DNA from: Harmonia axyridis | Taxonomy: Eukaryota; Arthropoda; Insecta; Coleoptera; Coccinellidae | DNA: 64,000 bases | NCBI RefSeq assembly: GCF_914767665.1 | Contig: NC_059503.1 | Coordinates: 37,572,001 to 37,636,000, forward strand | Reading direction: 5' to 3' | Part shown: one piece after another, positions 49,888-59,972 of the stretch | Numbering within the stretch: position 1 is the stretch's first letter | Layout of the letters: each line of letters begins with the position of its first letter | The notes under the pieces: model-generated | Told to the model about the DNA's origin: nothing | Database searches by the model: none | What the model saw: the letters and a program-made list of their open reading frames with translations, nothing else | Made by a program: the position numbers and the translations under genes

Positions 49888-50614
49888 TCCGATCCGGAAA
49901 ACTTTGAAGAACAACATAATAATCTCAGGATTGAAGGTGGAGGATTCAAATTTAGTACATTCTGCGCTCGAGCAGCTGAATGCCCTCCTTGGGATCAACA
50001 TAGATGTTAAAGATATCAATGATATTTATAGATTAGGAAAGGGAAAACCTCTGATAAAAATAGAGTTTGTATCCTTCCTAACAAAAAATCTAGTCATCGG
50101 TAGCAGACATAAATTGAGGGGCACACAAATCTTCATCAACCAGGACCTTTGTGAACAGGATAGAGAAGATAACAAGCTCTTAAGACAGCATTTGTCATTA
50201 GCGAAAGAAAAAGATTATAAGGCATATATACGAGCGGGAAGCTTGTTTATCAATGGCAAGAAGTACTCAGTTGATCAACTAAGAGGAAAATCTAGAGTAG
50301 ATACGCAGTCCTTCTCTGCTCAAAACGAAGACGAAGAATCTAGATCCCAATCTGCCGTAGATACAAATTGGTCATCAAGTGCGCCCAATAGTCCAGCTCC
50401 AGTAACCCGATACAAACAAATGCTAACAGAACACGAACATTTACAAGTAGAAGAGGATTTGAGAGTGAACAAAGAAATAGCATCCATCAATCAAGTGCTT
50501 AGCAAAGCAAAAGATTGGGAAGAATTGGGAAGGACGAGATCACAATCTTCGGGAAGCGTAAAGAAAGGAAAGAACACCAAACTTACCGATATCAAGCAAA
50601 AGAAAGGAGGCTGA
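49888..50614 (+). CDS. LINE-F ORF1, 5'-truncated
   Basis: The open frame enters from the insertion point without its own ATG and ends at 50614. It reads NNIIISGLKVEDSNLVHSAL, NALLGINIDVKDINDIYRLG, KPLIKIEFVSFLTKNLVIG, FINQDLCEQDREDNKLLRQH and SLFINGKKYSVDQL. This is the RRM-plus-C-terminal arrangement of L1/CR1-type ORF1 proteins (…NI.I.G…, D..R.G, R..…F.N.DL…R). The tail is Ser-rich and basic. The protein would coat the LINE RNA. The coiled-coil N-terminus is missing, fitting 5' truncation during integration. ORF2 begins 131 bp later. Confidence 0.7.
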
Positions 50615-50745
50615 AGCTTCTGGCAAATTCCGAGAGGCAGTACAGACAACCTCCAATTGAATTTGTAATTGTTTTTGTTTCTATTTCTACTTTGAATATT
50701 GTATGTTTGTGTATATATATAAAAAACTGTAATTTTGTTGATGTT

Positions 50746-53631
50746 ATGGATCCATTTTTGAGGGACTTTGAAGGGGAATTATATAGGGCTGAATATGTGT
50801 CTTGTGTAGGGAATCTGAAAGTTCACAATGTGGGATCAAAATTTAAAATTATTCATGACAATATTAGAAGCATCGAAAAGAATTTTGATGAATTTCAATT
50901 ATTGTTGAGAGAGTACAATGAGGGATTTGATGTTATTGTTTTGACGGAAACATTTATTATATCGGATTTGAGATTCTATGATATTTGTGGATACTCATGT
51001 GTGTACAGTGGTGGGACCTTTAACAAAAATGATGGTGTCGTTGTCTATATTCGGAATAATTTGGAGTACAATGTACGGATAGTACCTATAGGGCAAAGTA
51101 AAGCTCTAGAAATTGCCATAACTCTAGAAAACAAAAATGTTAAAATAACTGGCATATATCGCTCACCGAAGAGTTGCGTAAAAATTTTCAATAGACACTT
51201 GAGTGACTACGTTGCCAATGAGAACTCGAGTGATTATCATGTCATAGTAGGAGACATAAACATAAACCTTCTATCAAACCATGAAGATATCGACGAATAC
51301 AGGAACATACTAAGTTCATTTGGATATGAATCTTACATCAATGATATAACAAGACCTTCTGGACGTAGTTGCGTCGACCACTTCTTTCTTAAATGCCGAA
51401 AGCCCCATCCAAATCAGGCCAAATCGTTTATCGTCGGCACAGATGTTACTGACCACTACACAATACTTCTTTGTCTCGATAAAGTGGACACACCTCAGGA
51501 AAAGCGTATACAACAGTATAAATATTATATCAATTACAAAAAACTGAAGGATGACTTGGGAATGATTGATTGGCAGGGATTGATGGAGGAAAAAGAAGTA
51601 GATTCCATTGCAGAGTTATTCATTGAGTTATTGAACCAGCACACACAGAGGAACACAACAAGGATCAGAATCAGTTGTAGAAAATCAGGAAAAAGTGAGT
51701 GGATTACCCCTGGATTGCTCAAATCGGTCAATAGAAAGAACAGCTTATACAAGGAAATGATGAAAAATCAAGGTAACGTTGAATTGAGACAGCAGTACAC
51801 AAAATACCGGAATACCCTACAGAAACTCATTAGAAACGCTAAGAGACAATATATGAGTAAAAACATCAAGAGGAATACTTCAAAAACTAAGACTCTTTGG
51901 TCATACGTGGATGACCTCTGTGGTAAGTCTAAGCCTGAGACAAAGATAAATTCTATCTATAATATTGAAGGACAGGAAAAAGTGAAGAAGGAGGAGATTG
52001 TGGAAGAATTCGGAAAATACTTCAATGAGATAGGAAAAAATCTAGCTGAAACCATACCCCATACACTGGAAATGAATGAAAGAGAGGTGTACTGTGATGA
52101 GACATGTTTTCTGTTTCCAACATGTTCAAATGAAGTAAAGGAAATGATCCAGAATCTGAAGAATGGTGGAGCGCCAGGCGATGACGGCATTAAAGTAGAA
52201 CTCCTCAAGAACATCAAGGAAGAAATAGCGGAACCCATTATGATATTGGTGAATAAATGCTTTGAATCTGGAAGATTTCCCAGACAATTCAAAGTAGGAA
52301 TCATCAGACCAATACATAAATCGGGAGAAGAAAACATTATATCCAACTATAGACCTATTTGCCTCATATCTAACGTGGCCAAAATATTGGAGAAAATACT
52401 GAAGACTCGAATCGTGAAATTCCTAGAGAAAAAGAAAATTTTATCTGAAAATCAGTATGGCTTTAGGGAAGGAAAGTCTACAGAGGACGCAATTAGAAGA
52501 CTAGTCGAGAGAGTATACAGTTGGTTGGACAGTGGGAAAACGGGTTTGTGTGTTTTCATAGACCTAGAAAAGGCTTTCGACACAATTTCACATGGAAAGC
52601 TTCTAGACAAACTCTATCGGTATGGATTCCGGGGAAGAGCATGGGATTTGTTGAAAAATTATTTGACAGACAGGCCTCAATTTGTACAGATCGACAACCA
52701 TAAAAGCAAAAAAAGATTTTTAGAATATGGAATACCCCAAGGGACAGTGCTAGGACCGATTCTGTTCACAATATACGTGAACAGCTTACTGTTGATGAAA
52801 AAGAAGGGTGAGGTCATTAGCTTCGCAGACGACACTGCTATACTATACGAGGATGAGACATGGCCGAATTTAAAATCTAAAGCCGAGGAGGATATTTCAA
52901 AGATAAAACAATGGCTCGAATCCAATAAACTGACTATCAACTTAAAAAAGACTAAATACTTACCGTTCGCCTCCTACGAATCTGGATTACCACAAATGGG
53001 CCCACTGAATATCAACAGAGAAACGTCAATACCTGAAGGTGACGCCATAAAATATTTAGGAATTACAATAGATAGGCATTTGAAATGGGAGAAGCATATA
53101 GACACATTAGTCAAAAAACTCAGATGCCTTTTGCCAAGATTTAGACATCTTAAAAAGTACCTAAATGTAGAAGAGCTGATGGAGATATATAGTTCCCTCT
53201 GTCAAACTCTGATAAGATATGGTATAATAGGTTGGGGTGGTGCATATGAATGTCATATGAAAAGAGTAGAGATAATTCAGAAATGGTTACTTCGTGTCAT
53301 CTATAGTAAACCTCTATTATTTCCATCAGACGAATTATACGCTATGTCAGGGGTAATGAATCCTCACCAGCTATATATTACTCAAATTTTGAGTGCTGTT
53401 TTTTCTGGGAAAATTGACCTGCAGCCAATAGAGTGTTCGTATGAAACCAGGAATAAGAATTGCATATTTACACCCAGAGCTGAAAAACGTATCGGTCAGA
53501 GATGCTTCTCATACCTAGCACCGAGAATCTATAGGGAAATCCCCAGGGAATTAAGAAATGAGAAGAACATTGGGAAGAGGAAAAGACTCATCAAAGAATG
53601 GATTAGACATAGAGGAAGTAGATGTTTCTAA
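50746..53631 (+). CDS. LINE-F ORF2: endonuclease and reverse transcriptase, intact frame
   Basis: ATG at 50746 (MDPFLRDFEGELYRAEYVSC); 961 codons to 53631. The open frame also extends upstream over the ORF1 end, but the family start is probably here. Endonuclease: FKIIHDNIRSIEKN, VLTETFIISD (Glu), ITGIYRSPKSC, YHVIVGDININL and GTDVTDHYTILL (DH). The RT has NGGAPGDDGIKVELLK, IIRPIHKSGEENIISNYRPI, QYGFREGKSTEDAIRR, DLEKAFDTISHGKLLDKL, GIPQGTVLGPILF and SFADDTAILY (F-A-D-D at about residue 695), then FLGI-like KYLGITIDRHLKWEKH and a C-terminal domain. No stop or shift. It could in principle supply activity in trans. Confidence 0.92.
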   Translation: MDPFLRDFEGELYRAEYVSCVGNLKVHNVGSKFKIIHDNIRSIEKNFDEFQLLLREYNEGFDVIVLTETFIISDLRFYDICGYSCVYSGGTFNKNDGVVVYIRNNLEYNVRIVPIGQSKALEIAITLENKNVKITGIYRSPKSCVKIFNRHLSDYVANENSSDYHVIVGDININLLSNHEDIDEYRNILSSFGYESYINDITRPSGRSCVDHFFLKCRKPHPNQAKSFIVGTDVTDHYTILLCLDKVDTPQEKRIQQYKYYINYKKLKDDLGMIDWQGLMEEKEVDSIAELFIELLNQHTQRNTTRIRISCRKSGKSEWITPGLLKSVNRKNSLYKEMMKNQGNVELRQQYTKYRNTLQKLIRNAKRQYMSKNIKRNTSKTKTLWSYVDDLCGKSKPETKINSIYNIEGQEKVKKEEIVEEFGKYFNEIGKNLAETIPHTLEMNEREVYCDETCFLFPTCSNEVKEMIQNLKNGGAPGDDGIKVELLKNIKEEIAEPIMILVNKCFESGRFPRQFKVGIIRPIHKSGEENIISNYRPICLISNVAKILEKILKTRIVKFLEKKKILSENQYGFREGKSTEDAIRRLVERVYSWLDSGKTGLCVFIDLEKAFDTISHGKLLDKLYRYGFRGRAWDLLKNYLTDRPQFVQIDNHKSKKRFLEYGIPQGTVLGPILFTIYVNSLLLMKKKGEVISFADDTAILYEDETWPNLKSKAEEDISKIKQWLESNKLTINLKKTKYLPFASYESGLPQMGPLNINRETSIPEGDAIKYLGITIDRHLKWEKHIDTLVKKLRCLLPRFRHLKKYLNVEELMEIYSSLCQTLIRYGIIGWGGAYECHMKRVEIIQKWLLRVIYSKPLLFPSDELYAMSGVMNPHQLYITQILSAVFSGKIDLQPIECSYETRNKNCIFTPRAEKRIGQRCFSYLAPRIYREIPRELRNEKNIGKRKRLIKEWIRHRGSRCF

Positions 53632-53924
53632 TTATTGACTAATTTATGGCGGACACTTACAAACTGATAGTGTAAATGGTTTGGGTAAAAATTTGGGATA
53701 ATATGAATACGTTTAAGTTAAATTAGATATGTTTGTTTTGTTCTCTTTGGACGTTCAGCGGATAATTTTTTGTTCTATTAAATTGTATTTTCATAATGGT
53801 AATGGCTTAAGAAATAATGTATACATGAATGTACTCAATTGTATATCGCGTACAGGCTCTTAGCCTCTGCGATTATTGTTTATGATTCAATAAACTATAT
53901 TATTATATTATTATTATTATTATC

Positions 53925-55520
53925 ACTTGAAACGTTTTCATCCCAGTTTGGAGTTAGCTCTGCTACTGCCTCCTATTCTGCGAGATCAAGTATGTCTGCA
54001 TCACCATATTTCAAGAGAGCTGTTTTTATGATATTTCATCTCAAAGAAAAAAGAAACTGGACAAAGCTTTACTTGAGATGATTGTTTTAGATATGCAACC
54101 ATTTTCTATTGTTAAGGACCGTGGTTTCAGAAAGTTTATATCATTACTTGATCCCAGATATTTACCTAGTGCCTATACTTTATGTCACAAAATGCTTGAA
54201 GAATCTTATGCAGAAGTATATTCGAAATTGAAACAAGAACTGAGCAAAGTTGAATATGTAGCTATTACGTTTGATGCTTGGACATCTGTGGCCACAGAAT
54301 CATATGTAACAGTAACTTGCCACTTTGTGGATATGGATTTTTAATTCAAATCAGCTGTTTTATCTACGAAACCATTGCCAGAAGTAACTCACAATGCCCA
54401 TAATTTGTCTGAAGCTTTGAAAGCAATTTTCAGTGAGTGGGAAATAACTGAAAAAATAACCTACATAGTGACTGACAATGCAAATAATATGATTTACACA
54501 TGCAATCTTCTACAGAAACGTAACATGCCATGTTTCGCACACTCCCTGAATCTCGTAGGCAAGATTGTTTACCTGATATTAGTGGAATTCTTAAGAGAGT
54601 GAAGACTATTGTAACATATTTTAAAAGTAGTTATGTGGCTATGGACATATTTAAAAAAAAGCAAAATACTAAGGAGCCATTGAAACTATTGCAAGAAGTA
54701 CCTACTAGGTGGAACAGTTCATTCTATATGATACAAAGAGTTTTAAAAACTAATGAGGCACTGAATAGATCTTTGAAGAAGATATTCAGAAAGTACTCAT
54801 CTGTTTCGAGGAGGCAACAAAAAAAATTCAAGGTTATCATGTTGAAAATAATTTCTATAATGAATATAACTTCTTTTTTTTTAGGTAATATTTATGTCAC
54901 AATTTCTCAGGTAATTCCATTAACCTTTGGGATATATAATTCCTTGATAAATTCTTCACCGGAATTTCAAACTGAGGAAGGGAAAACATTATGCAATAAT
55001 CTTTGGCAATCAGTGAGAACAAGATTATTTTCATATGAGACACGTTCAGTAGCCAGATTGGGTACGATTTTGGATGCTCGTTTCAAAAAAGAAGGTTTTC
55101 GTAGTTCTGAAAATGCTGCATGTACTGCTACTTTACTTGAGCAGGAAATATTCAGTATAATGAAAAAAATTGATGAAGAACATAAAAAACAGGACTCTTT
55201 GGATGTTACAGAAACTTCTTCAGATAAACCCAAAGAGAGTTCAACTCTGTTCGGATTTTTGAGTGAGAGATTGAAGGCGAAAGAAAAATCTATTACAGCA
55301 GATGTGATAATTACTAAAAGGCATTATCTCGAAAGACCAAACGCAAATGCTAATGTAGATCCACTTTTATTTTGGAAGGTACTTGAGGCAAAATAGGTAA
55401 AATAATATTTTCTAATTAATCTTTTTCAGGTTGCTGGAGATCTGAAACCTATTGATCATGTTGCTCGAAAGGTTTTCTGCATTCCTGCCACCTCTGCAGA
55501 AAACGAGAGAGTCTTCATTT
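53925..55520 (+). pseudogene. hAT transposase, catalytic and dimerisation parts, broken
   Basis: Continues the BED finger (NLKRFHPS), then in shifted frames: RGFRKFISLLDPRYLPS, VAITFDAWTSVATESYVTVT (first Asp), stop after VDMDF at 54344, TYIVTDNANNM (second Asp), CFAHSLNLVG, a shift near 54570, EVPTRWNSSFYMIQRV, LGTILDARFKK and PLLFWK. A 51-bp intron seems possible (AAG|GTACTT at 55377, TTTTTCAG|GTTGCT at 55428), leading to DHVARKVFCIPATSAENERV, the C-terminal dimerisation segment with the last acidic residue. It resembles ZBED-type hAT transposases. Stops and shifts make it dead. Confidence 0.85.
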
Positions 55521-55700
55521 TACTGGACAATTGATTGATCAATGACGATCAAGGTTAAATCCAAAAAATGTCAATATGATGGTTTTTTGAATAAGAATTT
55601 CAATATCTAGTTCATTAATGCATCAAATGTAAAAATTTTTTTCCTTTAATATATATATCTCATAACATATTTTATGGCCCTTGCATCATGTTGGGCGCAT
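55521..55700. other. hAT 3' flank before LINE-G
   Basis: A+T-rich, with a short (TA) run at 55651-55658. No feature recognised. The LINE-G 5' edge lies somewhere between 55,620 and 55,760. Confidence 0.4.
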
Positions 55701-57505
55701 TTGGCCAGCCATTTTCTTATACTCGATCTCTTCTCTATGCTAACTCTGTGCTGAGGAACTAAACGAGTATTTCTGTGGTTTAGGAGAAAAGGTTTATAAC
55801 GGAGTGCTACCAACCGATGGGTCAGCACATGATTATATGCGAAATGTGAGGATAAAAAACAAAGATTCATGTTTTCTTCAGCCTACTGATGCTTGCGAAA
55901 TTGAAAACATCATAGGTCAGCTCAAATCTAAAGAGACTCCTGATGTAGACGACTTCTCAACGAGAATATTGAAAGAAGTGAAGGAGCAAATATCCCTCCC
56001 CCTCGCAGTTGTTATTAATAAATGTATGGAGCAGGGAGTATTCTCTAAGAAACTGAAGAGAGCCCTAGTGGTTCCTATCTATAAAGGAGGAAATATAAAC
56101 CTACCTCAAAATTATAGACCCATATCAATATTGCCATATATCTATCTAAAGTATTTGAGATCATAATAAAGAAAAGATTGGTTGGGTTCTTTGATAAAAA
56201 TAACATTTTCTCGAAACATCAACATGGTTTCAGGAAGGGAAAATCAGTCATATCGGCAATATGGGAAGTTATTAAGAAGACTACTACTGCTTGGGATAAT
56301 CATGAAATAGTTGAATTGATCTGCCTCGACTTGACAAAGGCTTTTGACACCGTCGATCATGACATTTTACTCGAGAAGCTGGAATATTATGGTGTTAGAG
56401 GGATATCACTCGATCTGATATCTTCATATTTGGCTAACAGAAGGCAACAGGTTGCGTGGATGGATCGAAGGTCGGCTGTCGGAGACATTGGTAAGGGAGT
56501 GCCGCAGGGTTCTGTCCTGGGACCGATGTTATTCCTCATTTTCATCAATGATATCATAGATAGTATGGAATGTTATGGGATCACCTTGTATGCTGATGAT
56601 ACCTCTGTGTTGGTTAAGGGTTCAAACCCGAAAGAGATTCGTGAGAGGGTGAATTTTGTGTTGGAGAAGATAAAAGAATGGTTTCAGGCAAATAGGTTAA
56701 AATTGAACGATTCAAAAACTCAACAAGTTTCGCTTTCACATGCAACTCAACAAGTATCCTCTATCAAGTTTCTCGGACTACATCTGGAGAGTAAGTTGGG
56801 TTGGAAAACCCATATAGATGTCTTAACCCGAAAGTTGTCAGCGGCACTTTTTTCGATTCGTAGGATAAAAATGTGCACTTCAGACGAGATAGCTAGGTTA
56901 GCGTATTTCGCTAATTCCCATTCTTTGGCCTCATATGGGATAGTTTTTTGGGGGGGAACATCGGAAGCATCTAGAGTTTTTAGGCTGCAAAAGAGGGCAA
57001 TTAGAACACTTTGCGGCCTTCAAGCCAGAGACAGCTGTAGGAGTTCGTTTGTATCAGGGAGGATACTTACAATATCAAGCATGTATATCCTAGCCAGTTT
57101 AAAATATGTTCACCAGAATATTGAACAGTTTCCAAGAAATATGAACAGACATGCTTTCAACACAAGAAATAAATCTGCTCTAGAAATACCTTACCATCGA
57201 CTTACCTCATCCCAAAAGTTCAGTGACCATTGGGGTCCTGTTTTTTATAATAAAGTTCCAAATGCTTTCAAGAGGTTGGATGAAAAGCGATTCAGTCTGG
57301 AGATGAAAAAGATGCTGTTGAAGACTGCTTTCTATAGTGTGCAGGAATTTTTAGACAGTGATATTTTTACATGATTCCTATTTAATTAAGTCTATAGTGT
57401 AATTATTGTATTTATAATGTGTACTTGTTATATACCTTATATGGTGTTATATTCATATGACGTCTTCCTATATCTTTATATAGAGAATAATAAATTATGA
57501 TTATG
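55700..57505 (+). pseudogene. LINE-G, 5'-truncated reverse transcriptase
   Basis: The frame begins LNEYFCGLGEKVYNGVLPTD (about 55,770) and holds ETPDVDDFSTRILKEVKE and ALVVPIYKGGNINLPQNYRP. A one-base shift near 56160 leads to HQHGFRKGKSVISAIWEV, ICLDLTKAFDTVDHDILLEK, GVPQGSVLGPMLFLIFIND, TLYADDTSVLVKGS (YADD at about 56589) and KFLGLHLESKLGWKTHIDVL. The C-terminal region runs to a stop at 57374 (HAFNTRNKSALEIPYHRLTS). It has no endonuclease. The 3' tail (AATAAATTATGATTATGATT) ends near 57505 at the hAT end. Except for the shift, the RT palm is complete. Confidence 0.8.
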
Positions 57506-57587
57506 ATTATCGATAATTATCGATAGTGACAGGCCAAAATATCGATTAAAATCGATGGTGACTACTATCGATAGTTCACGACCTCTG
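57506..57587 (-). repeat. hAT right end with TATCGATA cluster
   Basis: Exact TATCGATA at 57508-57515, 57518-57525 and 57566-57573, with TATCGATT at 57540-57547 and ATCGATGG next. The terminal repeat is GTTCACGACCTCTG. Confidence 0.85.
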
Positions 57588-57595
57588 AGCCTTAC
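57588..57595. repeat. AGCCTTAC target duplication, right of hAT
   Basis: Matches 49309-49316. Confidence 0.9.
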
Positions 57596-57784
57596 CTAAC
57601 AACTACGCAACCGGTTCCTGCACAACCTTCATCACGTGGGTCACCCCCTTCTACTATAAATACAGGACCTCTCGTGGTTAACATTCAACGACTACTGAGA
57701 GACGAGGGTATGACCTACCGAGAGACCGAGTAGTAGATATCTTGAACGAAAGTTTTATTCAGTGTGTTTGTAGCTATTCATTCT
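57596..57784 (+). other. continuation of the Penelope-like element, with TATA box
   Basis: CAACCGGTTCCTGCAC occurs here (57609) and in the PLE end at 41297-41312, and removal of the Harbinger and hAT brings the two together. CTATAAATA at 57651 is a good TATA box followed by a leader-like sequence. It may belong to the PLE terminal repeat or to the promoter of the following Jockey LINE. Confidence 0.5.
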
Positions 57785-57833
57785 GAATTTTAGCAAAGTG
57801 TTTTGGTTAAGCAGCAAAATTAAACAGTGTTCA

Positions 57834-59930
57834 ATGAAAAGATTAAAAACTAACCGAGGCGGATGTGTCTCAAGTGATTTAATTAATCGCCTATTGCGAT
57901 CTAGTAAAAATCAAAAAACCGTTCCACACGAAGACGAGATGGCTTCAACGGCGTTTGTGTATAGTGATCTAGAATTCACATCTCCAAAAAAAACTGTACG
58001 TGCCCCAAGACCACAAGAAATTAGCCCACCAAAAACGAAGAATACCTTCGGGATTTTAGAGTCAGAGGTTGCGATGGAAACGTATTCTACGCCCGTGACG
58101 ACTAATAATCCTATAATTAAAACGAACAAACCTGCCCCCTATAACTATTATACAAAAAATCGAATGCTATAAGCAGTTCCATTCAAAAATAAAATCAATT
58201 ATTAAAAACAAATATTCGGTGGAGTATAACACAAATGAAACAATAATACATACAACTGACGTGAACGACTACAAATCGCTTATCAATACCTTGAAGATTG
58301 AAGACATAGAATACTTTTTTTACACCGCCAAGGAGGATGCAAAGAAAAAACTGGTTATAAAAGCCGCCCCATTTATGACGGAGTCGATGCTGGCAGAGGA
58401 ACTATCAAAAGGAGGCAGAATCAAGCCCGAAGAAATCAAAGTAAGTAAATTGAGAGGGAAAGGACCAAACCCCCATTCATTTTTAGTATATTACCCCAAA
58501 AAAAAACTAACCCCCAGGATCTGAAGTCAATCCAAGTAATTGATAACGTTCGTGTACAGTGGCAGGACTTTACAAAAAAACAAAGTGTCACGCAGTGTCA
58601 CCGTTGCCAAAAATTCGGACACGGATCGGCAAATTGTAATATTAAGCCAAGGTGCGTTAAGTGCGGGAAAAACCACTTAGGCCCAGTTTCACCAAACAGC
58701 ACTTGATCCCAGATTGTTTAAACTCCGCTTGTTACTAAAGCAGGCTTAACAGTGTTTTCTGTTTCACCATGCATCAACCCGTCCGGAGATGATCGCGATT
58801 AAGCAAATCGCGATTAAATAGTCAAACCATTTGGCAACGTTGTGAACAACCTTATATAGTGTTCTGTATCGTATTAGCAGTGATGACCACCATTGGCGCT
58901 AGGTGTCAGGTGTCATTCATTCTTCATTCATAACTCATAACATTTCAAATCATTTGTCATCTTGTAAACAAAAAACAAAATTTTTGCCGAAAATGTCGAG
59001 TGATGTGCTTCGAAATGTCGGAAACTTGCAGAAGTTAAAAAGAAATTATCCCATTTCACAAAACCACACGTTCTGGAAAAAAAACTATATAAGTAATTTT
59101 ATTAACTTATTTATTTTTATTAACAAGTTTAACTGCTTCTTAAATAATATTTCAATCAAACATATCAATAAATTATTCTTTGCAATAAATTTCATAAAAC
59201 ACAAAAACAAAGTTTACGTGTATTTTAAATGGAAAATATTGAGCCTATACATATAGTCATATTTTGATAAAATTGACCCAAAAATTATACATTTCCGGAA
59301 AAATAATTACATAGACAAGAGTTCCATACTGATAAATAATTATTAATCTCAACTTGAAAGGTTATAATCCTCCAAAAATGGCCGATTGGTGCTAAATCGC
59401 GATTGGTCGATTAAATGGCGCTTTGGAGTGTGGTGAAACGCTACATTACATTAATCGTGATCTAAGGCCTCACTTAAGAGCCAAGTCAAGATTAAAGCAT
59501 TTGGTGAAACTGGGCCTTAACCTCGGAGTGTAGCGCGAAGTTTATTGATCGAGATCAAATTCAGTGTGCAAATTGCAACGGGCCTCATAGGGCCAATTAT
59601 TCTAAATCTCCTGTGCTAATAAGGTATGTGGAATCAATAAAAACCACCGACAAATCAACAACCTCAAAACAAATAAACACACCGCGATTTACTTCAAAAG
59701 ACTTCCCCAGACTCCCCCCAAGACTATTATAGAATCAAACAAATTCCCTTATTCAAATGCGGTCACAAATGACAAATTTCCGACGACCAAACAAATCACT
59801 AAAACGGACAACCTAGACGACTTCCAAACTCTTCTGAATGAATTAAACGAACTAAATTCTATCTGTAATCTAACACAACTCATTTCGTTAGTTAGAGAGC
59901 TGAAAATTAAACTTAAAAATTGTACATCCC
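57834..59930 (+). pseudogene. Jockey ORF1 (Gag-like), frameshifted and split by a MITE
   Basis: ATG at 57834 (MKRLKTNRGGCVSSDLINRL) opens a frame to 58172. The next part (58219-58524) holds KKKLVIKAAPFMTESMLAEE and IKVSKLRGKGPNPHSFLVYY. After another shift come CHRCQKFGHGSANCNIKPRC and VKCGKNHL, where the MITE enters at 58680. The remainder after 59519 reads ECSAKFIDRDQIQCANCNGP, the third knuckle, and trails off in stops. Three zinc knuckles in this spacing are typical of Jockey ORF1, which binds the element RNA. At least two shifts and the MITE break it. Confidence 0.75.
58680..59516. mobile_element. PIF/Harbinger-like MITE, copy 2 (837 bp)
   Basis: Same termini as copy 1 (36186-37025), flanked by TTA at 58677-58679 and 59517-59519. 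Nearly identical throughout by eye, with small indels. A short frame (MSSDVLRNVGNLQKLKRNYP) inside may be a relic of the autonomous parent. Confidence 0.9.
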
Positions 59931-59972
59931 CTATGGATAAGGTGGCAATAATTCTAAATATATCAGAAAAAT

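Larger units (their letters stand above)
49888..53924 (+). mobile_element. LINE-F, two-ORF LINE inserted in the hAT BED finger
   Basis: Flanked by the 5-bp duplication ACTTG (49883-49887, 53925-53929), with a (TTA)n tail at 53900-53923. ORF1 is 5'-truncated; ORF2 is open. Same family as LINE-A. Confidence 0.85.
49317..57587 (+). mobile_element. hAT transposon with BED finger, hosting LINE-F and LINE-G
   Basis: The termini CAGAGGTCATGAACCATCGA and CAGAGGTCGTGAACTATCGA (right end inverted) are flanked by the perfect 8-bp duplication AGCCTTAC. Inside are a BED finger, a hAT catalytic domain and a C-terminal dimerisation segment. Clusters of TATCGATA lie just inside each end. Confidence 0.95.

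Noticed and set aside
50515..50745. LINE-F ORF2 start at 50515
   Set aside because: The region overlaps the ORF1 end in another frame and shows no endonuclease signature; ATG 50746 fits the family better.
57506..57587. TATCGATA cluster as a host promoter element
   Set aside because: It lies inside the hAT terminus, bounded by the 8-bp duplication, and mirrors the left end.
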